Below the pieces are notes generated by a model. That model had not been told where the DNA came from. It saw only the letters and a program-made list of their open reading frames with translations, and did no database searches. This document shows, piece by piece, positions 28,152 through 36,640 of a DNA stretch of 64,000 bases (the first letter of the stretch is position 1; each line of letters opens with the position of its first letter). The translations under genes were made by a program, and so were the position numbers. Source of the DNA: Tropicimonas sp047971885 (GTDB lineage Bacteria; Pseudomonadota; Alphaproteobacteria; Rhodobacterales; Rhodobacteraceae); assembly GCF_047971885.1 (NCBI RefSeq), contig NZ_JBKEAE010000063.1, positions 1 through 64,000 on the forward strand, given 5' to 3'.

Positions 28152-29366
28152 TCAGACAAAGAGCAGCGCCGGGGTTTCGATCAGGGTTTTCAGCCGCGCA
28201 ACAAAGCTCGCCGCATCCCAGCCGTCGACGATCCGGTGGTCGAAACTGGCCGAGAGGTTCATCATCTCGCGCGGCACGAAAGCCCGGCCGTCCCAGAGGG
28301 GGCGGATCTGCTTGCGGTTCACCCCGACAATCGCAACCTCGGGGTGGTTCACCAGCGGGGTCGAGGCGACAGCCCCCAGCGGGCCGAGCGAGGTTATCGT
28401 GATCGTCGCACCGCCGAGCGCCTCGCGCGCGATCGAGCCATCGCGGGCGCTGTCCGCCAGGCGGGCAATTCCGGCAGCCATGTCGGGAACCGACAGCGCC
28501 TCGGCATGGTGCAGAACCGGAACCACAAGGCCGCGTTCCGTCTGGGTTGCGATACCGGCATGGACGGCATCGAACCGGTGCAGCACCCCTGCCCCGTCGT
28601 CGTAGCGGGCATTCACCTGCGGCGCGGCATCGCGGGCCAGCACGATTGCGCGGATCAGGAAGGGCAGAAGCGTCAGCCGCGTCCCCTCCCCTGCCCCGTC
28701 CGCGTTCAGCCGCGCCCGCAGGCGTTCGAGCTCGGTAACGTCGGTCTCCTCGACAATGGTGATCTGCGGTATATGCGCATGCGACAGCGCCATCTGCTCG
28801 GCGATCTTGCGGCGAAGCCCGATAACCGGGGTCTCGACCACGGTGTCATCCGCAGCCGGCAACGGACGATATCCGCCCGAGGCCAGCCGCCGGTCGAGAT
28901 CGGCATGGGTGACCTGCCCGTCCGGGCCGCTGCCCGGCACCGCCGCCAGATCGATGCCCAGATCGGCCGCCCGCCGGCGCACCGCCGGGGCGGCAAGTGC
29001 CCTGCCCTTGCTCAGTGCCGGCGCTTCGGGTGTCGTCTTGTCCCGGGGAACGACGACGCCGGTTTCGCTGTCGCCCGGGGCTTCCTTGCCGCCACCCTCC
29101 GGTTCCGGGTCGCCCTCCCCTGCCCCGGCAACCTCGATCCGCACCAGCGGCGCCCCGATTGCCAGCGTGTCGCCCGGATCGCCGGCGCGCCATGTCACCC
29201 GGCCCGAAACGCTCGACGGTATCTCGACTGTCGCCTTGTCGGTCAGCACCGCGACAAGCGGATCGTCCTCGAGGATCTGGTCGCCGACATCGACCATCCA
29301 TTCCGAGATCTCGGCCTCGGCGATGCCTTCGCCGATATCGGGCAGCTTGATGACGGTCTCGGGCAT
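28152..29366 (-). CDS. bkdB: Branched-chain alpha-keto acid dehydrogenase E2 (lipoamide acyltransferase)
   Basis: 404 residues. An N-terminal lipoyl domain (K in L-T-D-K-A-T-V-E-I, about residue 45) is followed by a proline/glycine/glutamate-rich linker, a peripheral-subunit-binding domain (R-R-R-A-D-L-G-I-D-L, V-P-G-S-G-P-D-G) and the CoA acyltransferase domain ending in S-F-D-H-R-I-V-D-G-W-D, with catalytic His and Asp. The ATG at 29366 lies just after the E1-beta stop and begins the lipoyl domain properly. It transfers branched acyl groups to CoA in Val/Leu/Ile breakdown. No E3 gene is linked. Confidence 0.93.
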   Translation of the reverse strand: MPETVIKLPDIGEGIAEAEISEWMVDVGDQILEDDPLVAVLTDKATVEIPSSVSGRVTWRAGDPGDTLAIGAPLVRIEVAGAGEGDPEPEGGGKEAPGDSETGVVVPRDKTTPEAPALSKGRALAAPAVRRRAADLGIDLAAVPGSGPDGQVTHADLDRRLASGGYRPLPAADDTVVETPVIGLRRKIAEQMALSHAHIPQITIVEETDVTELERLRARLNADGAGEGTRLTLLPFLIRAIVLARDAAPQVNARYDDGAGVLHRFDAVHAGIATQTERGLVVPVLHHAEALSVPDMAAGIARLADSARDGSIAREALGGATITITSLGPLGAVASTPLVNHPEVAIVGVNRKQIRPLWDGRAFVPREMMNLSASFDHRIVDGWDAASFVARLKTLIETPALLFV

Positions 29367-29367
29367 G

Positions 29368-30387
29368 TCAGGCCTCCACCGTTTCGCGCAGCGCCCGGCC
29401 GACCCGGGCCGGGCCGGGAAAATAGAACCATTCCTGCGCATGCGGATAGGGCACGTCCCAGCCGGCGACCCGGCGCACCGGCGCTTCGAGATGATAGAAA
29501 CAGGTCGCCTGAACCCGCGCGGCAAGCTCGGCCCCGAAACCGCTGGTCAGCGTCGCCTCGTGCGCGACGACGCAGCGCCCGGTCTTGCGCACCGAGGTCT
29601 CGATGGTTTCGAGATCGAGCGGGATCAGGCTGCGCAGGTCGATGACCTCGGCATCGATCCCCTGCTCGTCGGCGGCGGCCAGCGCGATATGCGTCATCGT
29701 CCCGTAGGTCAGCACCGTCACATCCGCCCCCTCGCGCCGGATCGCCGCGGTGCCGAGCGCAATGGCGTAATGCCCCTCCGGCACCTCGCCGAGCGGGTGA
29801 CCCTTCCACGATGTTGCCTCGCGCTCGTGATGGCCGTCGAACGGCCCGTGATAGAGCCGCTTCGGCTCGAGGAAGATCACCGGATCCGGGTCCTCGATCG
29901 CCGCGATCAACAGGCCCTTGGCGTCGTGCGGGTTCGACGGCAGAACCGTCTTGAGCCCCGACACATGGGTGAACAGCGCCTCGGGGCTCTGGCTGTGGGT
30001 CTCGCCGCCGAAAATCCCGCCGCCCGTGGGCATGCGGACGACCAGCGGACAGGTGAAATCGCCGTTCGAACGATAGCGGATGCGCGCGGCCTCCTGCGTG
30101 ATCTGGTCATAGGCCGGATACATGTAGTCGGCGAACTGGATCTCGACACAGGGGCGCAGGCCATAGGCCGCCATGCCGATCGCCGCTCCGACGATGCCGC
30201 TTTCGTTGATCGGCGTATCGAAACAGCGCAGGCGCCCGTATTTCTTCTGCAGACCCTGCGTGCAGCGAAAAACACCGCCAAAGAAACCGACATCCTCGCC
30301 GAAGACGATGACGCGGCTGTCGCGCTCCATCATCACGTCGTGCGCGTCGCGGATCGCCTCGACCATCGACAGGGATCTTACAGCCAT
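29368..30387 (-). CDS. bkdA2: Branched-chain alpha-keto acid dehydrogenase E1 beta subunit
   Basis: 339 residues from the ATG at 30387, which overlaps the end of the E1-alpha gene by 10 bp. The E1-beta pattern is clear: V-F-G-E-D-V-G-F-F-G-G-V-F-R, F-D-T-P-I-N-E-S-G-I-V-G, E-I-Q-F-A-D-Y-M-Y-P and V-V-A-H-E-A-T-L-T-S-G-F-G. It forms the thiamine-diphosphate decarboxylase with the alpha subunit upstream. Confidence 0.94.
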   Translation of the reverse strand: MAVRSLSMVEAIRDAHDVMMERDSRVIVFGEDVGFFGGVFRCTQGLQKKYGRLRCFDTPINESGIVGAAIGMAAYGLRPCVEIQFADYMYPAYDQITQEAARIRYRSNGDFTCPLVVRMPTGGGIFGGETHSQSPEALFTHVSGLKTVLPSNPHDAKGLLIAAIEDPDPVIFLEPKRLYHGPFDGHHEREATSWKGHPLGEVPEGHYAIALGTAAIRREGADVTVLTYGTMTHIALAAADEQGIDAEVIDLRSLIPLDLETIETSVRKTGRCVVAHEATLTSGFGAELAARVQATCFYHLEAPVRRVAGWDVPYPHAQEWFYFPGPARVGRALRETVEA

Positions 30388-31616
30388 TTTTCCGCCGCCT
30401 CCTTCTGCCGCTTCAGATGAAGCGGCATTTCGGCATAAAGGCCCTCGAAGATGCTGCGTCGCCGGGGCGATCCGCCGGAGTGAAGCGTGCCATGCCGCTC
30501 GGCGGCCTTCTGCGCGGCAACCACCATGTCGCGAATCTCGGCCCGCGCCTGAACGTGGCGTTCCTCGGACCACAGGCCACGCCGGATCAGGTGCAGCTTC
30601 AGCCGCTCAATCGGATCGCCAAGCGGCCAGGCATCGGATTCCGCCCTCGGGCGATAGGCCTCGGGATCGTCCGAGGTGGAATGCCCGCCGGCGCGATAGG
30701 TCACATGCTCCAGAAGCGTCGGGCCCAGCCCCTGCCGTGCCCGTTCGACCGCCCAACGGGCAACCGCGTGCACGGCAAGAAAATCATTGCCGTCGACCCG
30801 CAGCGACGCCATGCCAAAGCCCAGCCCACGGGCGGCAAAGGTGCCCGATTCCCCCTTTGCAATGCCCTGGAAGGTCGAGATCGCCCACTGGTTGTTGACG
30901 ATGTTCAGCACCACCGGGGGCTTGTAGGTCGAGGCGAAGACCATTGCGGAATGGAAATCGGACTCGGCAGTCGAGCCGTCGCCGATCCAGCCCGCCGCGA
31001 TCCGGTCGCTGCCGTCGATCGCCGCCGCCATCGCCCAGCCTACCGCCTGAACGAACTGGGTACCGAGGTTGCCGGAAACGGTGAAAAACCCGTAATCGCG
31101 CGCCGAATAGAGCACCGGCAACTGGCGGCCGGCCAGCGGGTCCATCTCGTTCGAGAAGATCTGGTTCATCATCTGTTCGAGCGGGTAATCCTGTGCGACC
31201 AGCAGGCCGGCGAGCCGGTAGGTCGGAAAGTTCATATCACCCTTGCCGAGCGCCTTCTGAAAGGCGATGGCCACCGCCTCTTCGCCCAGTTGCGGCACGT
31301 AGAACGAGGTCTTGCCCTGCCGCTGCGCCGCCACCATGCGGGCATCGAGCGTGCGCAGGATCATCATGTGGCGCAGCCCCGCGATCAGATCCTCGTCGCT
31401 CAGCATCCGTGCCCATGGCCCGACTGCCTCGCCGTCGCGCCGCAGGATGCGGATGATCGAGAACGCATGATTGCGCAGCAGTCGCGGCTCGACATCGAGC
31501 GGCGGCAGCGTCACCGCGCCCGCTTCGGGGATCTTGACGTTTGAATAATCGGGTATGTCACCGGGCCGGAACGCGGGCTCCGGTATCGAAATCCTGGCCT
31601 TCGTTTCCTCTGCCAT
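30378..31616 (-). CDS. bkdA1: Branched-chain alpha-keto acid dehydrogenase E1 alpha subunit
   Basis: 412 residues. The thiamine-diphosphate motif G-D-G-S-T-A-E-S-D-F ... N-N-Q-W-A-I-S is at about residues 205-240. The N-terminal extension before the catalytic domain (about 80 residues) is typical of the bacterial BkdA1 type rather than pyruvate dehydrogenase. The phosphorylation-loop-like Y-R-A-G-G-H-S-T-S-D-D-P is present. GGGAGAG precedes the ATG at 31616. First gene of the bkd operon, divergent from the Lrp-type regulator. Confidence 0.94.
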   Translation of the reverse strand: MAEETKARISIPEPAFRPGDIPDYSNVKIPEAGAVTLPPLDVEPRLLRNHAFSIIRILRRDGEAVGPWARMLSDEDLIAGLRHMMILRTLDARMVAAQRQGKTSFYVPQLGEEAVAIAFQKALGKGDMNFPTYRLAGLLVAQDYPLEQMMNQIFSNEMDPLAGRQLPVLYSARDYGFFTVSGNLGTQFVQAVGWAMAAAIDGSDRIAAGWIGDGSTAESDFHSAMVFASTYKPPVVLNIVNNQWAISTFQGIAKGESGTFAARGLGFGMASLRVDGNDFLAVHAVARWAVERARQGLGPTLLEHVTYRAGGHSTSDDPEAYRPRAESDAWPLGDPIERLKLHLIRRGLWSEERHVQARAEIRDMVVAAQKAAERHGTLHSGGSPRRRSIFEGLYAEMPLHLKRQKEAAEKWL

Positions 31617-31650
31617 GGCGCTCTCCCGTTGGCCCATGGAAGAATGATAG

Positions 31651-31689
31651 CCGAGAGTGCAGAGCGGGTTTGGCCAAATTTACTCTCGG
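31651..31689. promoter_or_regulatory. Inverted repeats between bkdA1 and the Lrp-type gene
   Basis: The 125 bp divergent gap holds CCGAGAGT (31651-31658) and its exact reverse complement ACTCTCGG (31682-31689), with a 10-bp perfect palindrome TTTGGCCAAA (31669-31678) between. Multi-dyad sites of this kind are what Lrp/BkdR-type regulators bind; the link to this regulator is inference from position. Confidence 0.5.
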
Positions 31690-31741
31690 TCATCGGGATT
31701 TTTGGCGATACTGTCTACGAATACTCACTTTCATAGCGAAA

Positions 31742-32209
31742 ATGACCATGGATAAGATAGATCGCCGCATTCTGGAAACACTGGTGGGGAACGGGCGCCT
31801 GCCGGTCATCGAGATTGCCGAGAAGGTCGGGCTTTCGGCGACGCCCTGCCGCAAACGTATCGCAAGGATGGAGGACGACGGTCTGATCGTCCGCTACAGC
31901 GCGGTGATCGACCCCGAGAAGGCCGGCTATCCCATTACCGCCTTCGTTTCGGTGGAACTGGAGCGTCAGGATGCCGAAAGCCTTGCCCTGTTCGAGCAGC
32001 GGGTGAGCGGTTTCGAAGAGGTCGTCCAGGGGTTTCTGATGACCGGCAGCCAGGATTTTCTGTTGCGCGTGGTCGTCGAGGACCTGCACGCCTTCGAACG
32101 GTTCCTTCAGGACAGGCTGACGCGGATCCCTGGCATCCGGTCGGTCAGGTCGCGCTTTGCGCTGCGCCAGTTCGTCGGGCGCAGCCGGCTGCCGGCGGGC
32201 AGGCGCTGA
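31742..32209 (+). CDS. bkdR: Lrp/AsnC family regulator, probable BkdR
   Basis: 155 residues. An N-terminal winged helix-turn-helix (D-R-R-I-L-E-T-L-V-G-N-G-R-L, S-A-T-P-C-R-K-R-I) is followed by the RAM/ASNC effector domain (Y-S-A-V-I-D-P-E-K-A-G-Y, V-V-Q-G-F-L-M-T-G-S-Q-D-F-L-L). Two ATGs (31742, 31748) are possible. Divergent from bkdA1A2B, it is most likely the activator that senses branched-chain amino acids, as BkdR does in pseudomonads. Confidence 0.88.
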   Translation: MTMDKIDRRILETLVGNGRLPVIEIAEKVGLSATPCRKRIARMEDDGLIVRYSAVIDPEKAGYPITAFVSVELERQDAESLALFEQRVSGFEEVVQGFLMTGSQDFLLRVVVEDLHAFERFLQDRLTRIPGIRSVRSRFALRQFVGRSRLPAGRR

Positions 32210-32227
32210 CCCCCCTGCCCCGCCGCA

Positions 32228-33448
32228 TCAGCGCCGCCCGGTACGCACCGCAGCTTCGTCGATGTCGTCGAAAGAGCCGGGCTGGAAATCCTCCCAGAAG
32301 GCAAAGATCGCTTCGGCGTTGAGCGGCGACATCCAGCCGAAGCGCTCGAAATCCTGCCGCCGGTCCTCGGTCTCGATGCGGCGCAGAAAGAGCCGCTTGT
32401 CGGCATCGCGCTGTGTGGGGCTGCGCGCCTCGACCAGTTCGCGCAGCCGCGCCAGCCGCCGCGAACGATCCGATTGCAGGGCCGGTACGGGCGGCGCGGC
32501 CGAATAATCGTCGCGCAGCGCCGCCGTCAGATAGCGCAACGGGCTTTTCACCCCCCCCTGCCCCGCCACGTAGTCGAGCTTCCCGGCAACATATTCCTCG
32601 CCGTGCTCGGATATCCACTGCCGTGCCAGCCTGTCGCCAACCCCAAGCTCGCGCAGTCGCGCATAAACCGCGCCGTTGCGAATGCCGGCGCCGTCGTCGA
32701 TGTTGAGGATCGCAAGCTGCGGGTTTTCGCGGATAAGGAAACGGATATCGGTGACAACCCTGCCCCGCTTGCGTGTCTCGGGCGCCAGAATGATGTTCGA
32801 GGTCTTGTTGACCTCGGCCACCGCCGGTTTGACAATCTTGGCGTTCAGGTGCTTGAAGCTCTCGTAATAGGCGCTTGCGTCAACCCCCATCAGCCTGCGG
32901 AACAGGTCAAGCGACCACCATCCGGTCGATCCGGTGCGTACAAAGCGATAGCAGTTCTCGTAAAGCGCCAGCGCATGCCCAGAGGTAAAGCGCCGCTGGA
33001 TATTGAGGTTGATCAGCGCGAAGACCTTCGGATCGTGCAGCTTTTCGGCCAGCGCCGGTGAATAGGCGTATTCACAGACCCCCCCCTTGAGCTTGGCATA
33101 GGAGATGAGACTGGACACCCCCCATTCCTGGCGGCCGGATTCGTCCAGCATATCCCATTCGGCAATGGTTTCGGCCAGGCCGCGCAGCGAGGTTTTCAGC
33201 GTCTCGATGTCGTTCGAATTGTAGCCCACCATCAGGCACAGCGTGCGCGCGTCGATATAATGCGTCGCCTGCCGGGTCAGCGTGTCATAGGCGTTCAGCA
33301 ACAGCACGTTACTGAGCTTGCGCTGCAGCAATGTCAGCTTGCCCGAAATATGTATCGCGGCCACGTTCTTCTTTACCGATTCGCGTCTGAGCGATCCGGT
33401 CAACTGCTCCCGGGGAATGTCTTCTATCATGCTGCCTGTCCGGTTCAC
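32228..33448 (-). CDS. Plasmid replication initiator, Rep_3 (RepB-type) family
   Basis: About 406 residues. Recognisable Rep_3 features: V-K-K-N-V-A-A-I-H-I-S-G-K-L-T-L-L-Q-R-K-L-S-N-V-L near the N terminus, N-I-Q-R-R-F-T-S-G-H-A-L-A-L-Y-E-N-C and G-S-T-G-W-W-S-L-D-L-F-R-R-L-M, the two winged-helix DNA-binding halves. I choose a GTG start at 33448 because GGGAGA lies 6 bases upstream; an ATG at 33430 is the alternative and the ATG at 33493 is probably in the promoter (palindromic CTATATATAG). The protein binds iterons at the adjacent origin to start replication. The C-terminal 100 residues are less conserved and arginine-rich. Confidence 0.88.
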   Translation of the reverse strand: MNRTGSMIEDIPREQLTGSLRRESVKKNVAAIHISGKLTLLQRKLSNVLLLNAYDTLTRQATHYIDARTLCLMVGYNSNDIETLKTSLRGLAETIAEWDMLDESGRQEWGVSSLISYAKLKGGVCEYAYSPALAEKLHDPKVFALINLNIQRRFTSGHALALYENCYRFVRTGSTGWWSLDLFRRLMGVDASAYYESFKHLNAKIVKPAVAEVNKTSNIILAPETRKRGRVVTDIRFLIRENPQLAILNIDDGAGIRNGAVYARLRELGVGDRLARQWISEHGEEYVAGKLDYVAGQGGVKSPLRYLTAALRDDYSAAPPVPALQSDRSRRLARLRELVEARSPTQRDADKRLFLRRIETEDRRQDFERFGWMSPLNAEAIFAFWEDFQPGSFDDIDEAAVRTGRR

Positions 33449-33554
33449 TGCTGTCTCCCGTCTGTCGCGGGTTGCTATATATAGTGTCAGCAAAGGTGCC
33501 CTCTGGCAACTTTTTTCCGGGTCCCCGTCACAGGACCGGCTTTCTCCCCGCCAT

Positions 33555-33791
33555 CCCGTATTCGGGTGCCTCTGCTGCGGCAGCTACACATCGCCCCAAT
33601 TTCGGGTACCCGGATACGGGAGACAAAGGCCCCTGCCCTGCTGCGAAACCGCGGTTTCGCGGCCGGAACCGGCCTTATTCCGGGCTTCCCGAAGCCGGGA
33701 CCCCTTGTTCCCGCGAATCGGCACCCGAATCCCCGTATCCGGGTACCTGATTTCCCGGAATCGGGTACCCTTCACCCTGTATCAGGGTATC
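33555..33791 (+). repeat. Iterons of the plasmid origin
   Basis: Three degenerate direct copies follow one another at 21-22 bp: CCCGTATCCGGGTACC (33732-33747), CCCGGAATCGGGTACC (33754-33769) and CCCTGTATCAGGGTATC (33775-33791). Related copies are CCCGTATTCGGGTGCC at 33555-33570, CCCAATTTCGGGTACC at 33595-33610, one on the opposite strand at 33605-33620 and another at about 33720-33735 (CGGGGATTCGGGTGCC on the minus strand). The helical-turn spacing and position beside a Rep_3 gene are those of Rep-binding iterons. Confidence 0.75.
33643..33660. repeat. 18-bp perfect palindrome in the origin, candidate ParB site
   Basis: GCGAAACCGCGGTTTCGC is a perfect palindrome. The same half-site (CGAAACCG / CGGTTTCG) recurs as an inverted pair just downstream of parB at 36555-36573. 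Two copies flanking parAB make it a candidate centromere (parS); function is inferred. Confidence 0.45.
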
Positions 33792-34008
33792 ATTGACGCC
33801 ATAATCAACTGAAATAAAAAGATTTATTGAGCAGAAAGTTTTTAAAGACCTGAAAGATTCTACATCTTTGTATCGTTCCTGATTCGTAGTTTATTCAGGA
33901 TTTTCAGTGGAGAGGGTGCTATTGTCGATGTCTTTGATTCACATGCCTTTGCCGATGTGCGATAGTTTGCGCAACGTACGGCGAAATTGCTGACATATCA
34001 GAGGCAAC

Positions 34009-35439
34009 ATGACATCCACAGGCAAACCTCCCGTCCCGCCATATCTGAATCTCGATCCTGCGGAAGCGGCGCAACGTCTTTCCGACCCTATCGACACCGG
34101 CCGATTCGCGAAAGCTTCTGCTTTCGCAGCGAAAGGTCGCGACGATCTTGCGCGACGTGGCTATGCGCCCGACGGCCGCAAGCGGTTGCGCAAGTTTTCC
34201 ACATGGGAGATCTGCCGGTATCTCATTCCGGTCGCTCCTGCCCATTTCCGGCGCGTTCTCAAGAACAATCCCGAGCTTCCGCAGGGAAGCGGCGAGAGCA
34301 ATTCGAAATGGTTCACACTGGAAGAGGTTCTGCGCCTGAGAGACCATTTCGCGGCAGAGGGGGCGAGCGGGCGCGAGTATCGGCCGTGGCGCCCCGAGGG
34401 ACTGCCGGCCAAGGTGGTCGCCGTGGCCAATTTCAAGGGGGGGGTCGGCAAGACGTCGACCTGCGCGCATCTTGCGATGTCGGCGGCGCTCGATGGCTAC
34501 CGGGTGCTGATCGTCGATCTCGACAGCCAGGGCTCCATGACCTCGATCATGGGCGGCAAGGTCCGGGACGAGTGGCAAACGGCATTTCCGCTGATGGCCA
34601 AGGATTTCGCCCTCGCGGTTCAGGCCGAAAACACGGTGCGTTCCGCGGCCGGGTCCCCTGCCCTTCCGCTCGACGAGACCCTGACAGAGGCGCTCAGGAT
34701 TTCGGCGCGCGAACATGTCATCCAGAAGACGCACTGGCCCAACATCGACCTCATCGGGGCGCAGCTCAATCTCTACTGGTCCGAGTTCCAGGTCCCGGTC
34801 TGGCGCATGCAACTCAGGTCATGGCCGTTATGGGATGCGCTGACCGGATGCCTCGAGCGCGAGCGTCTGCTCGACGACTACGATATCGTTCTGCTCGATA
34901 CCCCCCCTGCCCTCGGGTATCTGACGATCAATGCGCTCGCCGCGGCGGATATTCTTCTCGTTCCGCTCGGTGCGTCGTTTCTCGAGTTCGATTCGACCGG
35001 GCGGTTTTTCGATATGCTCTACTCGACCTTCGCCAGCATCGAGGATGGCGAGAACGCAGCGCGGCGTCGGGACGGCTTGCCGGAGATGAGGTTCGAATGG
35101 GATGCGGTGCGGGCGCTGATCACGCGGTTCGACGCAGCGCAGCAGACCGATCTCGCCAATGTCATTCAGGCCTATTTTGGCGATTTCATGACCACCTACA
35201 GGCAGGATTATACCGCGATGGTCGGTCAGGCGGGCGAGCAGGTCAGCGGCATCTACGAGACAGATTATCGCGAGTTCAATCGCGATACCTACGTTCGCGG
35301 TCGGGAGGCGTTCGACCGCACCTGGGCCGAGGTGAAGGAACTGTTGCTGGGAACCTGGTGGCGCGATCTTCAGGTGCAAGGAAACAGCCGGAGTGCTGCC
35401 GCGGAGGCGCGCCCGGCCCTGATGAGCGGGGAGCGGTGA
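34009..35439 (+). CDS. parA: ParA-type partition ATPase
   Basis: 476 residues, the long plasmid type with an N-terminal DNA-binding extension (about 1-110, with a helix-turn-helix-like K-F-S-T-W-E-I-C-R-Y-L-I-P-V). The ATPase core has the deviant Walker A N-F-K-G-G-V-G-K-T-S (about residue 143), I-V-D-L-D-S-Q-G-S and Walker B-like V-L-L-D-T-P-P-A. It segregates the replicon with ParB, whose gene starts 1 bp downstream, and the N-terminal domain probably represses the operon. Divergent from rep across the origin. Confidence 0.93.
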   Translation: MTSTGKPPVPPYLNLDPAEAAQRLSDPIDTGRFAKASAFAAKGRDDLARRGYAPDGRKRLRKFSTWEICRYLIPVAPAHFRRVLKNNPELPQGSGESNSKWFTLEEVLRLRDHFAAEGASGREYRPWRPEGLPAKVVAVANFKGGVGKTSTCAHLAMSAALDGYRVLIVDLDSQGSMTSIMGGKVRDEWQTAFPLMAKDFALAVQAENTVRSAAGSPALPLDETLTEALRISAREHVIQKTHWPNIDLIGAQLNLYWSEFQVPVWRMQLRSWPLWDALTGCLERERLLDDYDIVLLDTPPALGYLTINALAAADILLVPLGASFLEFDSTGRFFDMLYSTFASIEDGENAARRRDGLPEMRFEWDAVRALITRFDAAQQTDLANVIQAYFGDFMTTYRQDYTAMVGQAGEQVSGIYETDYREFNRDTYVRGREAFDRTWAEVKELLLGTWWRDLQVQGNSRSAAAEARPALMSGER

Positions 35440-35440
35440 A

Positions 35441-36550
35441 ATGGCGAAACGCAGACGACTTGAGGCGCCGAGCGCCGACGATCTTTCGCGGATCGAGCAG
35501 GAGTTTCGCCGCGAAACCCATGGCCGCCCGCTCCCGCAGGCGGCGCCAATCTCGCAGGTCGCGGCCGAGACCGCCGGGGCGCTCGACGTGCGCCCGGCGG
35601 ATGCCCGGGCCGAGGTGGCGCGGCTCGAAGCCGATTCGGAGCGTTTTCGCTTGGCTCGTGCCACAGGGCGTTTGATCGAGGACCTGCCGCTGTCGGAGAT
35701 AGCGACCGACAGCATGATCCGCGACCGACTGGTCATGGACGAGGATGACCTGACGGAACTGATCAATTCGATCGCGGCACATGGTCTGCGCCTGCCGATC
35801 GAGGTTTTCGAGCTATCCGCGCCCGATTCGCGCGGCTGCCGGTACGGTCTGGTTTCGGGTTACCGGCGTTATCTGGCGATGGAGCGTCTGCATGCGATGT
35901 CGGGCGGAGACAGGTTTTCCACCATTCGCGCGCTTGTTCGCGAGCCCGAACATATGGGCGGCGCGTTTGTTGCGATGGTCGAGGAAAACGAGGTTCGAGC
36001 CAACCTCAGCCCATACGAGCGCGGGCGCATAGCGGTCATAGCGGCACAGAACGGCGCTTTTGCCAATGTGGAGGCGGCGGTCGACAATCTGTTTGCCACT
36101 GCGTCCAAGGCGAAGAGATCCAAGATCCGTTCGTTTGCACAGGTGTTTGAAGAGTTGGGAGACCTTCTGCTTTTCCCCGAATTTCTGAGTGAGCGGCAGG
36201 GTCTGCGGCTCGCGTCCGGTTTGAGGTCCGGAGGTGGCGCCATGTTGCGCGCGGCGCTCGAAGGTGGACGTGGAAATGGACCCGATGAAGAGTGGGCGTT
36301 GCTCGAACCGGCTCTTTCCCGGCTGGAGACAAGGCCCCGGGATGCGCGACGCGGCGGGCGGCCGAGAAGTGTCGGCGGCTTGCCGGCCGGATCGGGGCCG
36401 GCAGTTGCCGAGGTGGTGGGTTCGGGATGGTCGTTCAGGCACCGGACCGACGGGAACGGGGTTGTGATCCGGATCGAGGGGAAGGCGCCGGGTGATGAAG
36501 CCTGCGGGCTGCTGATCGAGCGAATCCGCCGGTGTCTGGAGGAAATCTGA
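35441..36550 (+). CDS. parB: ParB-type partition protein
   Basis: 369 residues. The ParB/Spo0J nuclease-like domain is at about residues 90-190: L-I-N-S-I-A-A-H-G-L-R-L-P-I-E-V, Y-G-L-V-S-G-Y-R-R-Y-L-A-M-E-R and E-E-N-E-V-R-A-N-L-S-P-Y-E-R-G, followed by a helix-turn-helix region (about 200-270). It binds parS and loads ParA. The stop of parA and the start of parB are separated by a single base, so they are co-translated. Confidence 0.92.
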   Translation: MAKRRRLEAPSADDLSRIEQEFRRETHGRPLPQAAPISQVAAETAGALDVRPADARAEVARLEADSERFRLARATGRLIEDLPLSEIATDSMIRDRLVMDEDDLTELINSIAAHGLRLPIEVFELSAPDSRGCRYGLVSGYRRYLAMERLHAMSGGDRFSTIRALVREPEHMGGAFVAMVEENEVRANLSPYERGRIAVIAAQNGAFANVEAAVDNLFATASKAKRSKIRSFAQVFEELGDLLLFPEFLSERQGLRLASGLRSGGGAMLRAALEGGRGNGPDEEWALLEPALSRLETRPRDARRGGRPRSVGGLPAGSGPAVAEVVGSGWSFRHRTDGNGVVIRIEGKAPGDEACGLLIERIRRCLEEI

Positions 36551-36554
36551 TGTT

Positions 36555-36573
36555 CGGTTTCGTGGCGAAACCG
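36555..36573. repeat. Inverted repeat CGGTTTCG-TGG-CGAAACCG downstream of parB
   Basis: Perfect 8-bp arms with a 3-bp spacer, 5 bp after the parB stop. The arms are the same octamers as in the 18-bp palindrome at 33643-33660 but in the opposite order. A second candidate ParB-binding site, or a small bidirectional terminator between convergent parB and the recombinase; both readings are inference. Confidence 0.4.
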
Positions 36574-36640
36574 GGGCAGGGGGCTGATTTGTCCGGCCCG
36601 GTCGATTTGGGACCGTCCCCTGAGCGCGAACGCTGACGCT

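Larger units (their letters stand above)
33449..34008. other. Probable origin of replication (oriV) and rep/par promoter region
   Basis: 560 bp with no gene between the divergent rep and parA genes. It contains iteron-like repeats (33555-33791), an 18-bp palindrome, an AT-rich segment (about 33792-33900, the best candidate for strand opening) and the parA promoter area. On the rep side, TTGCCA and CTATATATAG (around 33474-33510, minus strand) look like the rep promoter. A CACAT-N10-ATGTG inverted repeat (33940-33959) upstream of parA could be a ParA operator. No clear consensus DnaA box was found by eye. Confidence 0.75.

Noticed and set aside
33555..33791. CRISPR array
   Set aside because: The repeats are about 16-22 bp, degenerate and contiguous without unique 30-40 bp spacers; no cas genes are present. 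They fit iterons.
32228..36550. RepABC-type replication module
   Set aside because: parA and parB are present, but the initiator is a Rep_3 protein encoded divergently upstream, not a RepC downstream of parB.
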